Below are positions 46,473-55,547 of a stretch of 64,000 bases of DNA, piece by piece; position 1 is the first letter of the stretch, and each line of letters starts with the position of its first letter. The position numbers and the translations under genes were made by a program. A model generated the notes under the pieces. The model saw only the letters and a program-made list of their open reading frames with translations, was not told the DNA's origin and ran no database searches. This DNA comes from an uncultured Opitutaceae bacterium (GTDB lineage: Bacteria; Verrucomicrobiota; Verrucomicrobiia; Opitutales; Opitutaceae), in the NCBI GenBank assembly GCA_903929355.1, contig CAIYUN010000009.1:1-64000 (forward strand). Reading direction: 5' to 3'.

Positions 46473-47888
46473 TCAGATGGGTGGGATCGGCGGCAAATGC
46501 TTTCGCAGCCACACCGTGCCGCGGGCCTCGTCGGCAAACTCCCCGTCCAGCTGGGCCTCGAACGCCGCGTCGAGCAGCGGCTTGTAGGCCGGCCCGGGCG
46601 CGAGGCCGAGCGCCTGGAGGTGGCGGCCCAGCATGAGAGGCCGCGGCGCGAGGTACTGCAGCTCCAGCTCACGGCTGCGGGCGCGAAGTTTCTCGATCAG
46701 CGCGATCGTGTCGGTCGAGGTCAGCGGCGGCCGGCCAAAGCTGTCCGCGATCATCACGGCGCAGAGGTCATCCACCGTGGCCGGGGCGAGCTTGCGCGCG
46801 AGCCGGCGCACCTGCGACGCGCCAAACTCCGCCCGCGGGCCGTGGTGGTGGACCAGGTGGTGCAGCACCAGTGGCCGCACCCATTCCACGAGCCCGTGGG
46901 GCGCGCCGATGCGCTGGAGAAAGGATTCCGTCGGCGGACCGCCGGCCGCCTCATGGCCGGGGCTGATGATGCGCATGACGCCGCGCTTCTCGCCCCGGTG
47001 CGTGGTGGCGGGCTTGCCGAAATCGTGCGCCAGCACGGCGAGCAGCAGTACGCGGCGGCGCGCGGGGTCGGCCCGCTGCCACACGCCGAGCCGCGCCAGC
47101 GCGTCGCAGCAGTGCTGGGTGTGCGTGAACACATCGCCCTCAGGATGCCACTCCGGGTCCTGCTGCGTGCCGCGCAGCGCCGCCACCTCGGGGAAATGCC
47201 GCAGCCAGCCGGTCTCCTCCAGCACCGCGAGACCCCGCGAGGGCTTGGCCGACTTGGTCGCCCACTTGTCCCACTCGCCCCAGACGCGCTCGACGGGCAG
47301 CTCGGCATACATGTCAACTATTAGTTGACATTTTTGCGTGGTCTCGGGGGCGAGGGTGAGGTCGAACCGCGCCGCGAGCTGCATTGCCCGCAGCACCCGC
47401 AGCGGGTCCTCGGCAAACGCCGCGCTGGTGTGCCGGAGCACACGGGCGCGCAGGTCGCGTTCGCCGCCGTGCGGGTCGATCAAGGTGCCCGTGAACGGAT
47501 CCCAAGCGATGGCGTTGAGCGTGAAGTCACGCCGCGCCGCGGCCTCCGCGTCGCCGAGCGCCGGGTCGGGCGCGACGGCAAAACCGCGGTGGCCCGCGCC
47601 GGTCTTCGACTCGCGGCGCGGCAGGCTGAAGTCATGCTCCGTGCCGCCGAGGCGCAGCTTGATGACGCCGAAGCTGCGGCCGACCACATCGGTCGCGCCA
47701 AAGGGTGCGAGCGAGCGGTGTAGTTCCTCGAACGTCACGCCGGGCACTTCGACGTCGAAGTCCTTCGGTTCCAGCCCGAGCAGCCAGTCGCGCACGCAGC
47801 CGCCGACCAGCCGGGGCCGGCCCACGCGGCGGACCGCGTCGAGGACCGCCTTCAGATCGGCGGGAATGGGCAGGGTGGCAGGCGACAT
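46473..47888 (-). CDS. CCA-adding enzyme / polynucleotide adenylyltransferase with HD domain
   Basis: Class II nucleotidyltransferase of 471 residues. The head has LVGGCVRDWLLG and the metal acids in DFDVEVPG, RRDFTLNAIAWDPFTGTLIDP, and EDPLRVLRAMQLAARF; the C-terminal HD domain has the HDFGKP motif. It adds or repairs the tRNA CCA end, though a poly(A) polymerase role cannot be excluded. A palindrome encoding QLIVD (about residue 189) is inserted in the neck region. The tRNA in this window encodes CCA, so repair would be the likely use for it. Start: the ATG at MSPATLP; an upstream in-frame Met is in repeat sequence. Confidence 0.92.
   Translation of the reverse strand: MSPATLPIPADLKAVLDAVRRVGRPRLVGGCVRDWLLGLEPKDFDVEVPGVTFEELHRSLAPFGATDVVGRSFGVIKLRLGGTEHDFSLPRRESKTGAGHRGFAVAPDPALGDAEAAARRDFTLNAIAWDPFTGTLIDPHGGERDLRARVLRHTSAAFAEDPLRVLRAMQLAARFDLTLAPETTQKCQLIVDMYAELPVERVWGEWDKWATKSAKPSRGLAVLEETGWLRHFPEVAALRGTQQDPEWHPEGDVFTHTQHCCDALARLGVWQRADPARRRVLLLAVLAHDFGKPATTHRGEKRGVMRIISPGHEAAGGPPTESFLQRIGAPHGLVEWVRPLVLHHLVHHHGPRAEFGASQVRRLARKLAPATVDDLCAVMIADSFGRPPLTSTDTIALIEKLRARSRELELQYLAPRPLMLGRHLQALGLAPGPAYKPLLDAAFEAQLDGEFADEARGTVWLRKHLPPIPPI
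47311..47331. repeat. In-frame 21-bp palindrome inside the CCA-adding enzyme gene
   Basis: ATGTCAACTATTAGTTGACA plus T is a perfect palindrome apart from its central base, and on the coding strand reads QLIVDM. The 17-base core matches the palindrome in the moeB-like gene. Confidence 0.88.
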
Positions 47889-47901
47889 GACAAAGGATGA
47901 A

Positions 47902-48300
47902 TTATGAATTACGCCGGGTGCCTTTCCACCCGGTGACAATGACCAACGTCCAGCCGGCGAGCAGCGCGAGGCCGCCCAGTGGCGTCACCGGGCCCAGCCA
48001 CGCCGGGCCGCCGAGCGCGAGGGCGTAGAGCGAGCCGGAAAATGCCGTGAGTCCCGCCAGCCAACAGATGGCGGCGGCACGCAGGATCCGTTGCGCCGCG
48101 GGCGCGCAGCCCGCTCCCGCCGCGGCCAGCGTCGCCGCCATCGCCGCCACCGCGTGGACCAAATGGTAAAGCGTCGCGGTGTGCCAGGTCTGCACGCTGT
48201 CGTGCGCCGCGAGGGTCGCCTTGAGCGCATGCGCGCCAAAGGCCCCGAGCGCGACGCCCGTCAGCCCGGCGAGACCGGCTGCAGTGAAAAGTTTATTCAT
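47902..48300 (-). CDS. DUF423 membrane protein
   Basis: A 132-residue protein of the UPF0382/DUF423 family with four predicted helices: FTAAGLAGLTGVALGAFGAHAL, TATLYHLVHAVAAMAATLAA, AAAICWLAGLTAFSGSLYAL and VTPLGGLALLAGWTLVIVTG. The GAFGAHALK and YHLVHA motifs are diagnostic. Function is unknown (E. coli YgdD). It is 13 bases upstream of the CCA-adding enzyme start on the same strand. Confidence 0.9.
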   Translation of the reverse strand: MNKLFTAAGLAGLTGVALGAFGAHALKATLAAHDSVQTWHTATLYHLVHAVAAMAATLAAAGAGCAPAAQRILRAAAICWLAGLTAFSGSLYALALGGPAWLGPVTPLGGLALLAGWTLVIVTGWKGTRRNS

Positions 48301-48440
48301 GGTGGGGAAAGGGGGCCGCGGCCCTGGCGGCGGCCAAACCTGGCCGGGTTCAAAACTTGGCTTGCGCCTCACGATCCCTTGTCGTGACATGGCCGGGATC
48401 ATCCTTCGCCGCAAACCCTAACTCCATCCCCTTTCCTCCC

Positions 48441-49151
48441 ATGAAGCAAACCCTCCTCCTCCTCACCCTGCTCGCGTCCGGCGCGGCGGCTTTCGCCCAG
48501 ACCACGTTCACCGGGGATGTCCCGTTCACGAGCAAATATGTGTTCCGGGGCCTGCAGGAGGCCAAAGCCTCGGTCGAGCCTTCAGTCGAACTGGTCTATG
48601 AAGACTATTATGGCGGCGTATTCAGCAACGTCCCCCTCACTTCCGGACGGAAAAGCGAGGTCGATTTCTATGCCGCCAAAAGCCAGGCTCTGTCGGAACT
48701 CGGGACGGGCTGGCGGGTCGATCTCGGCGGTTACGCCTATTTTTTCCCCCAAGGCTACTACGTCCACGGCCTCAGGGATTCGAGCTACGAGGCCTACACC
48801 GGCGTGGCCGGCGGCAAAATCGCGGGCGGGCTCATGCCGAGCCTCTACGCGTACTATGATTTCATCCGGCGCACTTACAATGTCCAGGGCGCGCTGCGTG
48901 GCAGCGTGCCGCTGAAAGCCGTCGGACTGTCGCTCGACGGTCAGTTGATGCTGGGCTATCTCGGCGCCAACCGGACAGCCAACTTGACCCATGGGGCGGA
49001 CTACACCTATTGGGGCGCCGGCGTGAGCGTACCCTACCAGTTCACCCCCAAGGCCAAATTCACCGTGGGCGCGCAATACACCTCCAACAACCTCACCCGG
49101 GCGGCGCGCAACCTGTTCACCTACTCAGCCGGCCTCACGTTCAGCTTCTGA
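48441..49151 (+). CDS. TorF-like outer-membrane protein
   Basis: A 236-residue predicted outer-membrane beta-barrel. Signal peptide LLLLTLLASGAAAFAQ is followed by alternating hydrophobic strands with aromatic girdles, such as VPFTSKYVFRGLQEAKASVE, SLYAYYDFIRRTYNVQGAL and the terminal YSAGLTFSF, which ends in Phe as outer-membrane proteins do. The SKYVFRGLQ motif matches the TorF putative porin family. The substrate is unknown. Confidence 0.85.
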   Translation: MKQTLLLLTLLASGAAAFAQTTFTGDVPFTSKYVFRGLQEAKASVEPSVELVYEDYYGGVFSNVPLTSGRKSEVDFYAAKSQALSELGTGWRVDLGGYAYFFPQGYYVHGLRDSSYEAYTGVAGGKIAGGLMPSLYAYYDFIRRTYNVQGALRGSVPLKAVGLSLDGQLMLGYLGANRTANLTHGADYTYWGAGVSVPYQFTPKAKFTVGAQYTSNNLTRAARNLFTYSAGLTFSF

Positions 49152-49238
49152 GACCGGGGTCTGATTTGTAGCCGGGGTCGCCGACCCCGGTCCGGGCTTC
49201 AAAACCGGGGTCAACGACCCCGGCTATACCAGACCCCC
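49152..49238. repeat. Double inverted repeat (AGCCGGGGTCG...CGACCCCGG)
   Basis: AGCCGGGGTCGCCGACCCCG at 49171 and ACCGGGGTCAACGACCCCGG at 49205 are each palindromic and also complementary to each other, before rplM. Confidence 0.75.
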
Positions 49239-49255
49239 ACCCCAAAAAACAGGGG

Positions 49256-49287
49256 TTGACATACACCCGCCGACCCCAGAAGTTAGA
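49256..49287 (+). promoter_or_regulatory. Possible promoter of rplM-rpsI
   Basis: TTGACA at 49256-49261 is a perfect -35 hexamer, rare in this GC-rich DNA. The -10 would be near AAGTTA (49280-49285, spacing 18), which is weak. It lies about 40 bases before the rplM ATG. The call rests mainly on the -35. Confidence 0.35.
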
Positions 49288-49297
49288 CCCTTTTCCC

Positions 49298-49726
49298 ATG
49301 AAAACCTTCCTCGCCAAAAAGGAGAACGTGCAGCAAAAGTGGCATCTCATCGATGCCGACGGGCAGGTGCTTGGCCGCCTCGCGGTAAAGGCCGCCACGC
49401 TCATCCGCGGCCGCCACAAGGCCTCCTACACGCCCTCCGTGGACACTGGCGACTTCGTCGTCGTCATCAACGCCGGCAAAGTCGCCCTCACCGGCAAGAA
49501 GGAGACCCAGAACGAGTATATGACCTTCTCCGGCTTCGTCGGCGGCGAGAGCTACCGCTCCACACCGCAGATGCGCGCGCACCAGCCCGAGTTCATCATC
49601 ATGCACGCGGTCAAGGGCATGCTGCCCAAAAACCGCATCGCCGCCAAGATGCTCACCAAGCTCCGCGTTTTCGCCGGGCCCGAGCACACGCACACGGCCC
49701 AGAACCCCGTCCCCGTAGCCATTTGA
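49298..49726 (+). CDS. rplM: 50S ribosomal protein L13
   Basis: Primary 23S rRNA-binding protein of the large subunit. The 142-residue product has MKTFLAKKENVQQKWHLIDA, GRLAVKAATLIRGRHKASY, TGDFVVVINAGKVALTGKK, and the HAVKGMLPKNRIAAKMLTKL signature. Followed by rpsI after 9 bases, the near universal L13-S9 order. Probably read from the TTGACA promoter. Confidence 0.98.
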   Translation: MKTFLAKKENVQQKWHLIDADGQVLGRLAVKAATLIRGRHKASYTPSVDTGDFVVVINAGKVALTGKKETQNEYMTFSGFVGGESYRSTPQMRAHQPEFIIMHAVKGMLPKNRIAAKMLTKLRVFAGPEHTHTAQNPVPVAI

Positions 49727-49735
49727 TTTTGTCCC

Positions 49736-50134
49736 ATGAGCGCTGAAATCTCCATTTTCCTCGGCACCGGCCGCCGCAAGACCTCCACCGCCCGCGTCCG
49801 CCTGTTTGCCGGCACCGGCAAGCTCGTGGCCAATGGCCGCGGCTTTGACACCTATTTCTCGCACGAGAACTTCGCCAAGCAGGCCAGCCGCCCGCTGAGC
49901 ACCGTCGAGCTGCGCGACCAGATTGACGTCCTCGTCAATGTGGCCGGCGGCGGCGTCTCGAGCCAGGCCGGCGCGGTCGCCCACGGCATCGCCCGCGCGC
50001 TCCAAAAGATGAATCCCGCCCTGCGCGCCGCCCTCAAGAAGGAGGGCCACATCAAGCGCGACCCGCGCGAAAAAGAGCGCAAGAAGCCCGGCCAGCCCGG
50101 CGCCCGCAAACGCTTCCAGTTCTCGAAGCGCTGA
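49736..50134 (+). CDS. rpsI: 30S ribosomal protein S9
   Basis: Small-subunit protein whose C-terminal tail contacts the P-site tRNA. The 132-residue product has GTGRRKTSTARVRLFAGTGK, VNVAGGGVSSQAGAVAHGIARAL and the basic tail ending FQFSKR, with the typical final Lys-Arg. It ends 24 bases before a strong terminator. Confidence 0.98.
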   Translation: MSAEISIFLGTGRRKTSTARVRLFAGTGKLVANGRGFDTYFSHENFAKQASRPLSTVELRDQIDVLVNVAGGGVSSQAGAVAHGIARALQKMNPALRAALKKEGHIKRDPREKERKKPGQPGARKRFQFSKR

Positions 50135-50158
50135 TCCCGGGCCCCGAGTCCACTTTCC

Positions 50159-50196
50159 AGGCCGCCTTCTTGCCGAGGGCGGCCTTTTTGTTTTTT
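50159..50196 (+). terminator. Rho-independent terminator of rplM-rpsI
   Basis: Perfect 8-base arms AGGCCGCC (50159-50166) and GGCGGCCT (50178-50185) around an 11-base loop, followed by a T-rich tail (TTTTGTTTTTT). This is the clearest intrinsic terminator in the window. Confidence 0.93.
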
Positions 50197-50439
50197 GCCA
50201 TCCTCCAAGCCCCCAATTTATTGGCCACAAAGCAGCACAAATGCGTCAGGGGCTACGACAAACATCTCCCGCGCGCCTGTAGGCGCGATGGTCGCTCCCG
50301 CCACCACCATGGATTCTTGTGCCTTTTTGCTTGCCGCGCCCTAGCCTTGGCGAAGGCGGGTGGCCAACCTCCGTTTCCGTCATTTCCTCCTCCTGGCTTC
50401 TTGGCTTCCCGCTTAAAATCACTTTAATCCCCTCCTCCC

Positions 50440-51465
50440 ATGAAAATCGGCCTCGTCGGCGCGTCCGGCTACTCGGGCGAAGTCCTCGTCCAGCTCCTCC
50501 TCCGCCACCCGCTGGTCACCCTGGCGGCCGTCACTTCGCGCACCCATGTGGGCAAGCCCCTGGCCGCCGTCATCCCCACCGTGCGCGGCCAGGACCGCGG
50601 CCTCACGTTCAGCGGCTCCGATGCCGCCGCGCTCGCCGTCAGCGACATTGATCTGTTCTTCCTCGCCCTGCCCCACGGCACCGCCGCCGCGTTCGCCCGG
50701 GCGTTGGTGCCCGCCGGCAAGAAGGTCATCGACCTCAGCGCCGACTTCCGCATCGCCGACCTGCCCACCTACGAGAAATACTACGGCCCGCACCACGCGC
50801 CGGAGCTGCTGCCCTCGGCCCGCTTTGTCCTGCCCGAGCTGACTCCGCCCGCGTGGAAGACCGAGGCTAAACTGGTCGCCGCGCCCGGCTGCTACCCGAC
50901 CAGCATCCTGATTCCGCTGGCGCCGCTGCTCAAGGCGGGGCTGGTCACGCGCGGGCATATTGTGGCCAACGCCTTCAGCGGGGTGAGCGGCGCGGGCCGC
51001 AAGGCGGAGGAGATGTATCTCTATGTCGAACGCGCCGAGAACGCCAAGGCCTACGGCCTCGTCAAACACCGCCACCTCGCCGAGATTGAGGAGCAGCTCG
51101 CCCTGCATTCAGGGTCGCCCGTGGTCATCCAGTTCAACCCGCATCTGGCCCCGATGCGGCGGGGCATCGCCACGACCATCACCGTCCCGGCCGCGCCCGG
51201 TGCGACCATCGGGGCGCTCTATGACACCTGGCGCACAGCCTACAGCTCGTCGCCCTTTGTGCAGATCCTCCCGTCCGGCGAGACCCCCGACACCGCATCG
51301 GTGGTCGGCACCAACCGCATCGACATTTCCGCTGTCCACGACCCGCGCACGGGCAATTTCGTACTCACCTCGGCCGAGGACAACCTGATGAAGGGCGCCG
51401 GCGGCCAGGCCGTGCAGATCATGAATCTCTGGCTCGGCTTCCCCGAGACTGCCGGCCTGGTGTAG
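50440..51465 (+). CDS. argC: N-acetyl-gamma-glutamyl-phosphate reductase
   Basis: NADPH-dependent third step of arginine synthesis. The 341-residue product has the Rossmann motif IGLVGASGYSGEVLVQLL, LALPHGTAAAF, DLSADFRI, the catalytic Cys in AAPGCYPTS, GVSGAGRK, HRHLAEIEEQL and NLMKGAGGQAVQIMN. Length is normal. It is preceded by about 250 bases of repeat-like spacer (TTGGCCACAAAGCAGCACAA; TTCCTCCTCCTGGCTTCTTG) without a gene. No other arg genes are near, apart from carB 50 kb away. Confidence 0.97.
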   Translation: MKIGLVGASGYSGEVLVQLLLRHPLVTLAAVTSRTHVGKPLAAVIPTVRGQDRGLTFSGSDAAALAVSDIDLFFLALPHGTAAAFARALVPAGKKVIDLSADFRIADLPTYEKYYGPHHAPELLPSARFVLPELTPPAWKTEAKLVAAPGCYPTSILIPLAPLLKAGLVTRGHIVANAFSGVSGAGRKAEEMYLYVERAENAKAYGLVKHRHLAEIEEQLALHSGSPVVIQFNPHLAPMRRGIATTITVPAAPGATIGALYDTWRTAYSSSPFVQILPSGETPDTASVVGTNRIDISAVHDPRTGNFVLTSAEDNLMKGAGGQAVQIMNLWLGFPETAGLV

Positions 51466-51569
51466 CCAGCTAGCGTCTGCCAGTGTGGAACGCGACCTCC
51501 TGGGGCGTTCGGGCGCGTAAGGAATCAGACTTCGCCCGCCACGTTTCGACAGGCACCGCGCCTCCCCCA

Positions 51570-52556
51570 TCAGCCCAATATCTCCGCGCTGGCGATCGGG
51601 TAATCGATGAAGGTCGTCTGCACTGCCGCGTGGATGTCGGCGATTTTCTGCTGAATGTCGTCCAAGTACTGGTGGAGTCCGCCACCGATCACCGCGGCGG
51701 TGTCGGTTTGCTCCAGCTCCTGGCGGAGCGCGGCGGCCAGGTCGCTGGCCGGGTTGGCATGGAGGTGCGGCGCGGCGGCGGCGATGCGCGTGAGGGTGTG
51801 CCCCGCCTCGGTGATCGAATACAGGATGCTGCGGGGGAACAGTTCGTCGCGCAGCAGATAGTCCACCACGCGCTCCAGGTTCAGCTGGCCGCGGCGGCTC
51901 CGGCGGAACGCCTCGAAGCCCGAGCAGGAGCGCAGCACCGAGGCCCATTGCACCATGTCGAGCGCGGCCCCGACCTCCCGCACGTCGGGCAGGAGCATGT
52001 AATATTTCACGTCGAGGATGCGCGAGACGTTGTCCGCCCGCTCCAGGTGCCGGCCGAGCTCGAAAAACCACCACGCGTCGCCACGGGGGAGCATCGAGGC
52101 CGCCACCCCGTAGAAGAGCTGGATGCGCGCCTTCACCCGGTTGAGGTATTCGGCCGACCCCGTCTGCGCATACACCGTGAAATCGTCCTCGTTCAGCTTC
52201 AGGAAAAAGGTGTTCAGCGTCTCCCAGACCTCGCTGGCGAGCAGGTCGCGGATGCAGCGGGCGTTCTCGCGGGCCTGGCTCACGCACGAGATGATCGAGC
52301 TGGAGTTGCGGCGGTCGAAGAGCATGTATTCGACGACGGCGCGCTCGCTGGCGGTGTCGCCGTAAAACTCGTGAAACTGCTGCTCGCTGCCGGAAACGAA
52401 GACAAGCGGCTCCCAGGAGCGCGGGTCGTCGGCCGCCTGGCGCGACTGGAGGTCGAGGACGAGCTGGGCGTTCACGTCCACGATGCGCGCCGTGTTCTCG
52501 GCCCGCTCCAACTGCCGGGCCATCCAGTAAATGAGGTTAGCAACGCGGGAAAGCAT
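51570..52556 (-). CDS. Alpha-E domain protein (DUF403)
   Basis: An all-helical 328-residue protein of the alpha-E family: MLSRVANLIYWMARQLERAENTARI at the start, ISCVSQARENARCIRDLLASEVWE in the middle and WWFFELGRHLERADNVSRIL, a repeat of the first helix motif. No catalytic residues are known. Families of this type are nearly always encoded with a circularly permuted ATP-grasp protein, as here, 3 bases downstream of it. Suggested to help a peptide-ligase system, which is unproven. Confidence 0.9.
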   Translation of the reverse strand: MLSRVANLIYWMARQLERAENTARIVDVNAQLVLDLQSRQAADDPRSWEPLVFVSGSEQQFHEFYGDTASERAVVEYMLFDRRNSSSIISCVSQARENARCIRDLLASEVWETLNTFFLKLNEDDFTVYAQTGSAEYLNRVKARIQLFYGVAASMLPRGDAWWFFELGRHLERADNVSRILDVKYYMLLPDVREVGAALDMVQWASVLRSCSGFEAFRRSRRGQLNLERVVDYLLRDELFPRSILYSITEAGHTLTRIAAAAPHLHANPASDLAAALRQELEQTDTAAVIGGGLHQYLDDIQQKIADIHAAVQTTFIDYPIASAEILG

Positions 52557-52559
52557 GGT

Positions 52560-54059
52560 TTAAACGATGATTTTTTCCTGGGACTGGTGGAACGGGAGCG
52601 GCGGCACGGTGAGGTCGTCACTGCTGAGCACCCAGGTGTCCTTCGATCCGCCGCCCTGGGAGGAGTTCACCACCAGCGAGCCCTTGCGCAGCGCCACGCG
52701 AGTGAGGCCGCCGGGCATGATCTTGATCGTCTCGCCGTTGAGGATGTAGGGTCGCAGGTCGATGTGCCGCCCCTCAATGGCATCGCCGCACACGGCGGGG
52801 CAGCGCGAGAGCCCGATGGTGGGCTGGGCGACAAAGTTGCGCGGGTTGGCGATGATCTTGGCGCGAAACTCCTCAATCTGGGCCTGCGTCGAGTGCGGGC
52901 CCACCAGCATGCCGTAGCCGCCGGCCTCGTTCACACTCTTCACCACCAGTTTCGGGAGGTTGGCCAGGATGTGGCTGAGATCCTTCGGGTCGGACGAGAG
53001 AAAGGTCTCCACGTTCGGGAGGATGGCGTCCTCGCCGAGGTAGAATTTGATCATCCGCGGGACGTAGTAATACATCGCCTTGTCGTCGGCGACCCCCGTG
53101 CCGATGGGGTTGCAGAGGGCCACATTGCCCTTGCGGTAGGCGTTCACGAGACCCGGCACGCCGAGCAGCGAGTCCTCGCGGAACACCGTCGGGTCGAGAA
53201 AGTCATCGTCAATGCGGCGGTAGATCACATGGACGGGCGCGAGCCCTCCCGTGCGGCGCATGTAGACCTTGTCGTTCTCCACCACCAGGTCGCCGCCCTC
53301 GACGATCTCGATGCCCATCTGGCGCGCAAGGAAGCTGTGCTCAAAGTAGGCCGAATTGAACACCCCGGGCGTGAGCAGCACCACCGTGGGCTCCGGCACA
53401 TGCTCGGGAGCCAGATGCAGTAGGAGGGCGAGCAGATCCGACGGGTAGGTCTCGACCGGCCGCACGCGGTAGTCGCGGATGAGGTTGGGGAACACCCGTT
53501 TCATCACCTGCCGGTCTTCCAGCACATAGCTCACCCCGGACGGCGTGCGGAGATTGTCCTCCAGCACCCGGTAGGCTCCGGCCTCGTCGCGGATCAGGTC
53601 GGTGCCGTTGATGTGGACAAACAGCCCACGCGGCATGGCGAAGCCCACCATCTCGCGCCGGAAATGCTTGGAAGTCTCGACCATCTCGCGCGGCACGATG
53701 CCCTCCTTGAGAATCCGCTGCTCCCCGTAGATGTCCGCCAGAAAATGGTTCAGCGCCGCCATGCGCTGGGTGAGGCCTTTTTCGAGGTGCGCCCACTCAT
53801 GGGCGGGCACGATGCGCGGCAACAGGTCAAACGGGAAGATCTTCTCCGTGCCCCGGTTGTCGGAGTAGACCGTGAACGTCACCCCGCGGTTCACAAATGT
53901 CTGGTCGGCGGTGTGCTGGCGCGCGAGCAGTTCCGTCATGCCGTCGAGCTGGTTGAACCGCTCAAACAGCCGCTCGTAATGCCGGCGCGGCACCCCCGGC
54001 GAGGCAAACATCTCGTCGTAGAAGCGCCCGTGCTCGTAGTTGGCAAAGAGGTCAGACAT
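52560..54059 (-). CDS. Circularly permuted ATP-grasp protein (DUF404/DUF407)
   Basis: A 499-residue protein of the circularly permuted ATP-grasp family, predicted to form amide bonds with ATP. Motifs are [74 protein letters not shown], and [15 protein letters not shown]. The C terminus has DLRPYILNG and [21 protein letters not shown], the ATP-grasp core after permutation. It overlaps nothing and is followed after 3 bases by the alpha-E gene. The typical transglutaminase and proteasome-like partners are absent. Start is the ATG at MSDLFANY. Confidence 0.92.
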   Translation of the reverse strand: MSDLFANYEHGRFYDEMFASPGVPRRHYERLFERFNQLDGMTELLARQHTADQTFVNRGVTFTVYSDNRGTEKIFPFDLLPRIVPAHEWAHLEKGLTQRMAALNHFLADIYGEQRILKEGIVPREMVETSKHFRREMVGFAMPRGLFVHINGTDLIRDEAGAYRVLEDNLRTPSGVSYVLEDRQVMKRVFPNLIRDYRVRPVETYPSDLLALLLHLAPEHVPEPTVVLLTPGVFNSAYFEHSFLARQMGIEIVEGGDLVVENDKVYMRRTGGLAPVHVIYRRIDDDFLDPTVFREDSLLGVPGLVNAYRKGNVALCNPIGTGVADDKAMYYYVPRMIKFYLGEDAILPNVETFLSSDPKDLSHILANLPKLVVKSVNEAGGYGMLVGPHSTQAQIEEFRAKIIANPRNFVAQPTIGLSRCPAVCGDAIEGRHIDLRPYILNGETIKIMPGGLTRVALRKGSLVVNSSQGGGSKDTWVLSSDDLTVPPLPFHQSQEKIIV

Positions 54060-54114
54060 GAGGAGGAAGAAATGACCAATGATCAAAACCCAATGTGGCT
54101 GATGACGTGAATTG

Positions 54115-54190
54115 GCCCTTCGGGTAGGGACGCCACTCCGTGAGTCCTCGGACGGCTCGAAGAGCCGTCCCTACCTGGCCAACCCAAGGG
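54115..54190. repeat. Inverted repeat GTAGGGACG...CGTCCCTAC
   Basis: Outer arms GGCCCTTCGGGTAGGGACG and CGTCCCTACCTGGCC enclose the inner palindrome GACGGCTCGAAGAGCCGTC. It lies in the roughly 200-base spacer between the ATP-grasp and hypothetical genes. Confidence 0.7.
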
Positions 54191-54261
54191 CGGAATCGCC
54201 CCGGAAACATGGGTTTTCGCATTTCAGAATTCATTGGGATTGGGGCATTGTTCATTAACCC

Positions 54262-54747
54262 TCATTTCGCCGGCGCAGCCACGCTGGCGGCGGGCTTGGT
54301 CCACAAGTAGCTCTGCTCGCTGGCGAGGACCGTGCCGTCGAGCCCGATCACGGCGAGGTGCCAGGCCAGCGGCCGGGTCTTTTCCCCGGGCCAGTCCTGC
54401 CCGGTCAGCCCGGCGAGCGTGACGTGGGTGCCGGCGGGCAGGTCGGCGGGGAAAATGGCGGTGCGCGGCTGCTCCATTCCGGGCAACAGCACCTGCAGTT
54501 CGATCCTCGCGCCGGTCACGGCGACACCCGTCTTGGTGCGCACCGTGAAGTAATAGCCGGTGCGCTCCGCCGGCTGCGAGCGCCAGATGGTCTGGCCGTC
54601 GGTGTTCTCCCGGCCGGTGAGGAACTCGCTGATGCCCGCAAACGTCTCCGCCGCACGCCACTCCGGCCACACCCGGACGAGCGTGAGGTCGGCGGCGCGG
54701 AGCGCGGGGGAAAGGGCGAGCAGGGTGAGAAGAAGGAAGGGTCGCAT
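54262..54747 (-). CDS. Secreted hypothetical protein
   Basis: A 161-residue protein with a signal peptide (PFLLLTLLALSPALRA). The mature part contains LVRVWPEWRAAETFAGISEF, GYYFTVRTKTGVAVTGARIE and TAIFPADLPAGTHVTLAGLTGQ, a beta-rich, immunoglobulin-like pattern. No family recognised. It is separated by about 200 bases from the ATP-grasp gene, so a shared operon is uncertain. Confidence 0.7.
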   Translation of the reverse strand: MRPFLLLTLLALSPALRAADLTLVRVWPEWRAAETFAGISEFLTGRENTDGQTIWRSQPAERTGYYFTVRTKTGVAVTGARIELQVLLPGMEQPRTAIFPADLPAGTHVTLAGLTGQDWPGEKTRPLAWHLAVIGLDGTVLASEQSYLWTKPAASVAAPAK

Positions 54748-54834
54748 GGGTCAAACATGGGCCGCGCGCCACCGCACGACAAGCGCCTTGATCGCAGATT
54801 GTGTGCCAATCCGCGCTTGAGATTCCATGGGGTG

Positions 54835-54898
54835 GAGCGCCTTGACCTCAAGACGCTTTGCGCCCAGGCAGCGCGTTGGGGTCAACGCGCTCCACCCG
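54835..54898. repeat. Family H compound element
   Basis: GGGTGGAGCGCCTTGACCTC at the left and AGCGCGTTGGGGTCAACGCG plus CTCCACC at the right. The left part matches, inverted, the element at 28495; the right part is itself palindromic. Confidence 0.75.
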
Positions 54899-54899
54899 C

Positions 54900-55547
54900 T
54901 CAACGCCGGCCCCGGCCGCCAAAACCGATCCCGATGCCCAACCGGATACCCCCGAAAGGATAGAGGTAAGGATAAGGCGAGGCATACCGATAAGGCGAAC
55001 CGTAATCGTAATACGTTGCCGCAGGATACGAGTAGGTCGGGTAATAATAGGTGGTGGTCGGATAGGCGTAATAGGTGGGCGGTGGGGGCGGCATCGGGAC
55101 AGCGGCTTCCGGCGGCGGGGGGGCCGGGAGGATGTTCGCGGTCGGAACTTGGGCCGGGCTCGGTGCCGCCGGAACCGGGGGAGTCGAGGCAACCCCATTC
55201 GCTGCCAGTTGCGCATACGCCACACTGGTGACGGCACCCGTGGCATTCCGATAAAACGCTGCCACCTGGCCGCTCACGACCTCCACCCGCTCAAGGATCG
55301 AGCCCTCCGGGACGGTGGCCGCGAGTTGCTCCACGCTGGGCAGGCGCTGGACGTAAATCACCTTGTCGTAGCCCGCCATAGCCGTTTGGGCAACCGGGGC
55401 GGCCGCAGCCGGGATTGAAGGCGTGGCGGCCGCAGGGGCCGACGGCGGGGCACTGGTTGGCGCGAGCGTCTGGCCGCATAAGCCCGGCGCAAACGCGGAG
55501 AGGACACCCAGCAGGGTTCCGGTGGCGATGGCGTGAATGGTTTTCAT
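54900..55547 (-). CDS. Secreted Pro/Tyr-rich hypothetical protein
   Basis: A 215-residue exported protein with signal peptide (ATGTLLGVLSAFAPGLCGQ), an Ala/Pro-rich stretch, a small folded centre (YDKVIYVQRLPSVEQLAATV...SILERVEVVSGQVAAFYR) and a low-complexity tail of Pro, Tyr and Ser (YYAYPTTTYYYPTYSYP) ending GIGIGFGGRGRR. The Tyr-rich tail suggests a surface or aggregating protein. No family recognised. The signal-peptide Cys (LCG) is not a clear lipobox. Confidence 0.7.
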   Translation of the reverse strand: MKTIHAIATGTLLGVLSAFAPGLCGQTLAPTSAPPSAPAAATPSIPAAAAPVAQTAMAGYDKVIYVQRLPSVEQLAATVPEGSILERVEVVSGQVAAFYRNATGAVTSVAYAQLAANGVASTPPVPAAPSPAQVPTANILPAPPPPEAAVPMPPPPPTYYAYPTTTYYYPTYSYPAATYYDYGSPYRYASPYPYLYPFGGIRLGIGIGFGGRGRR

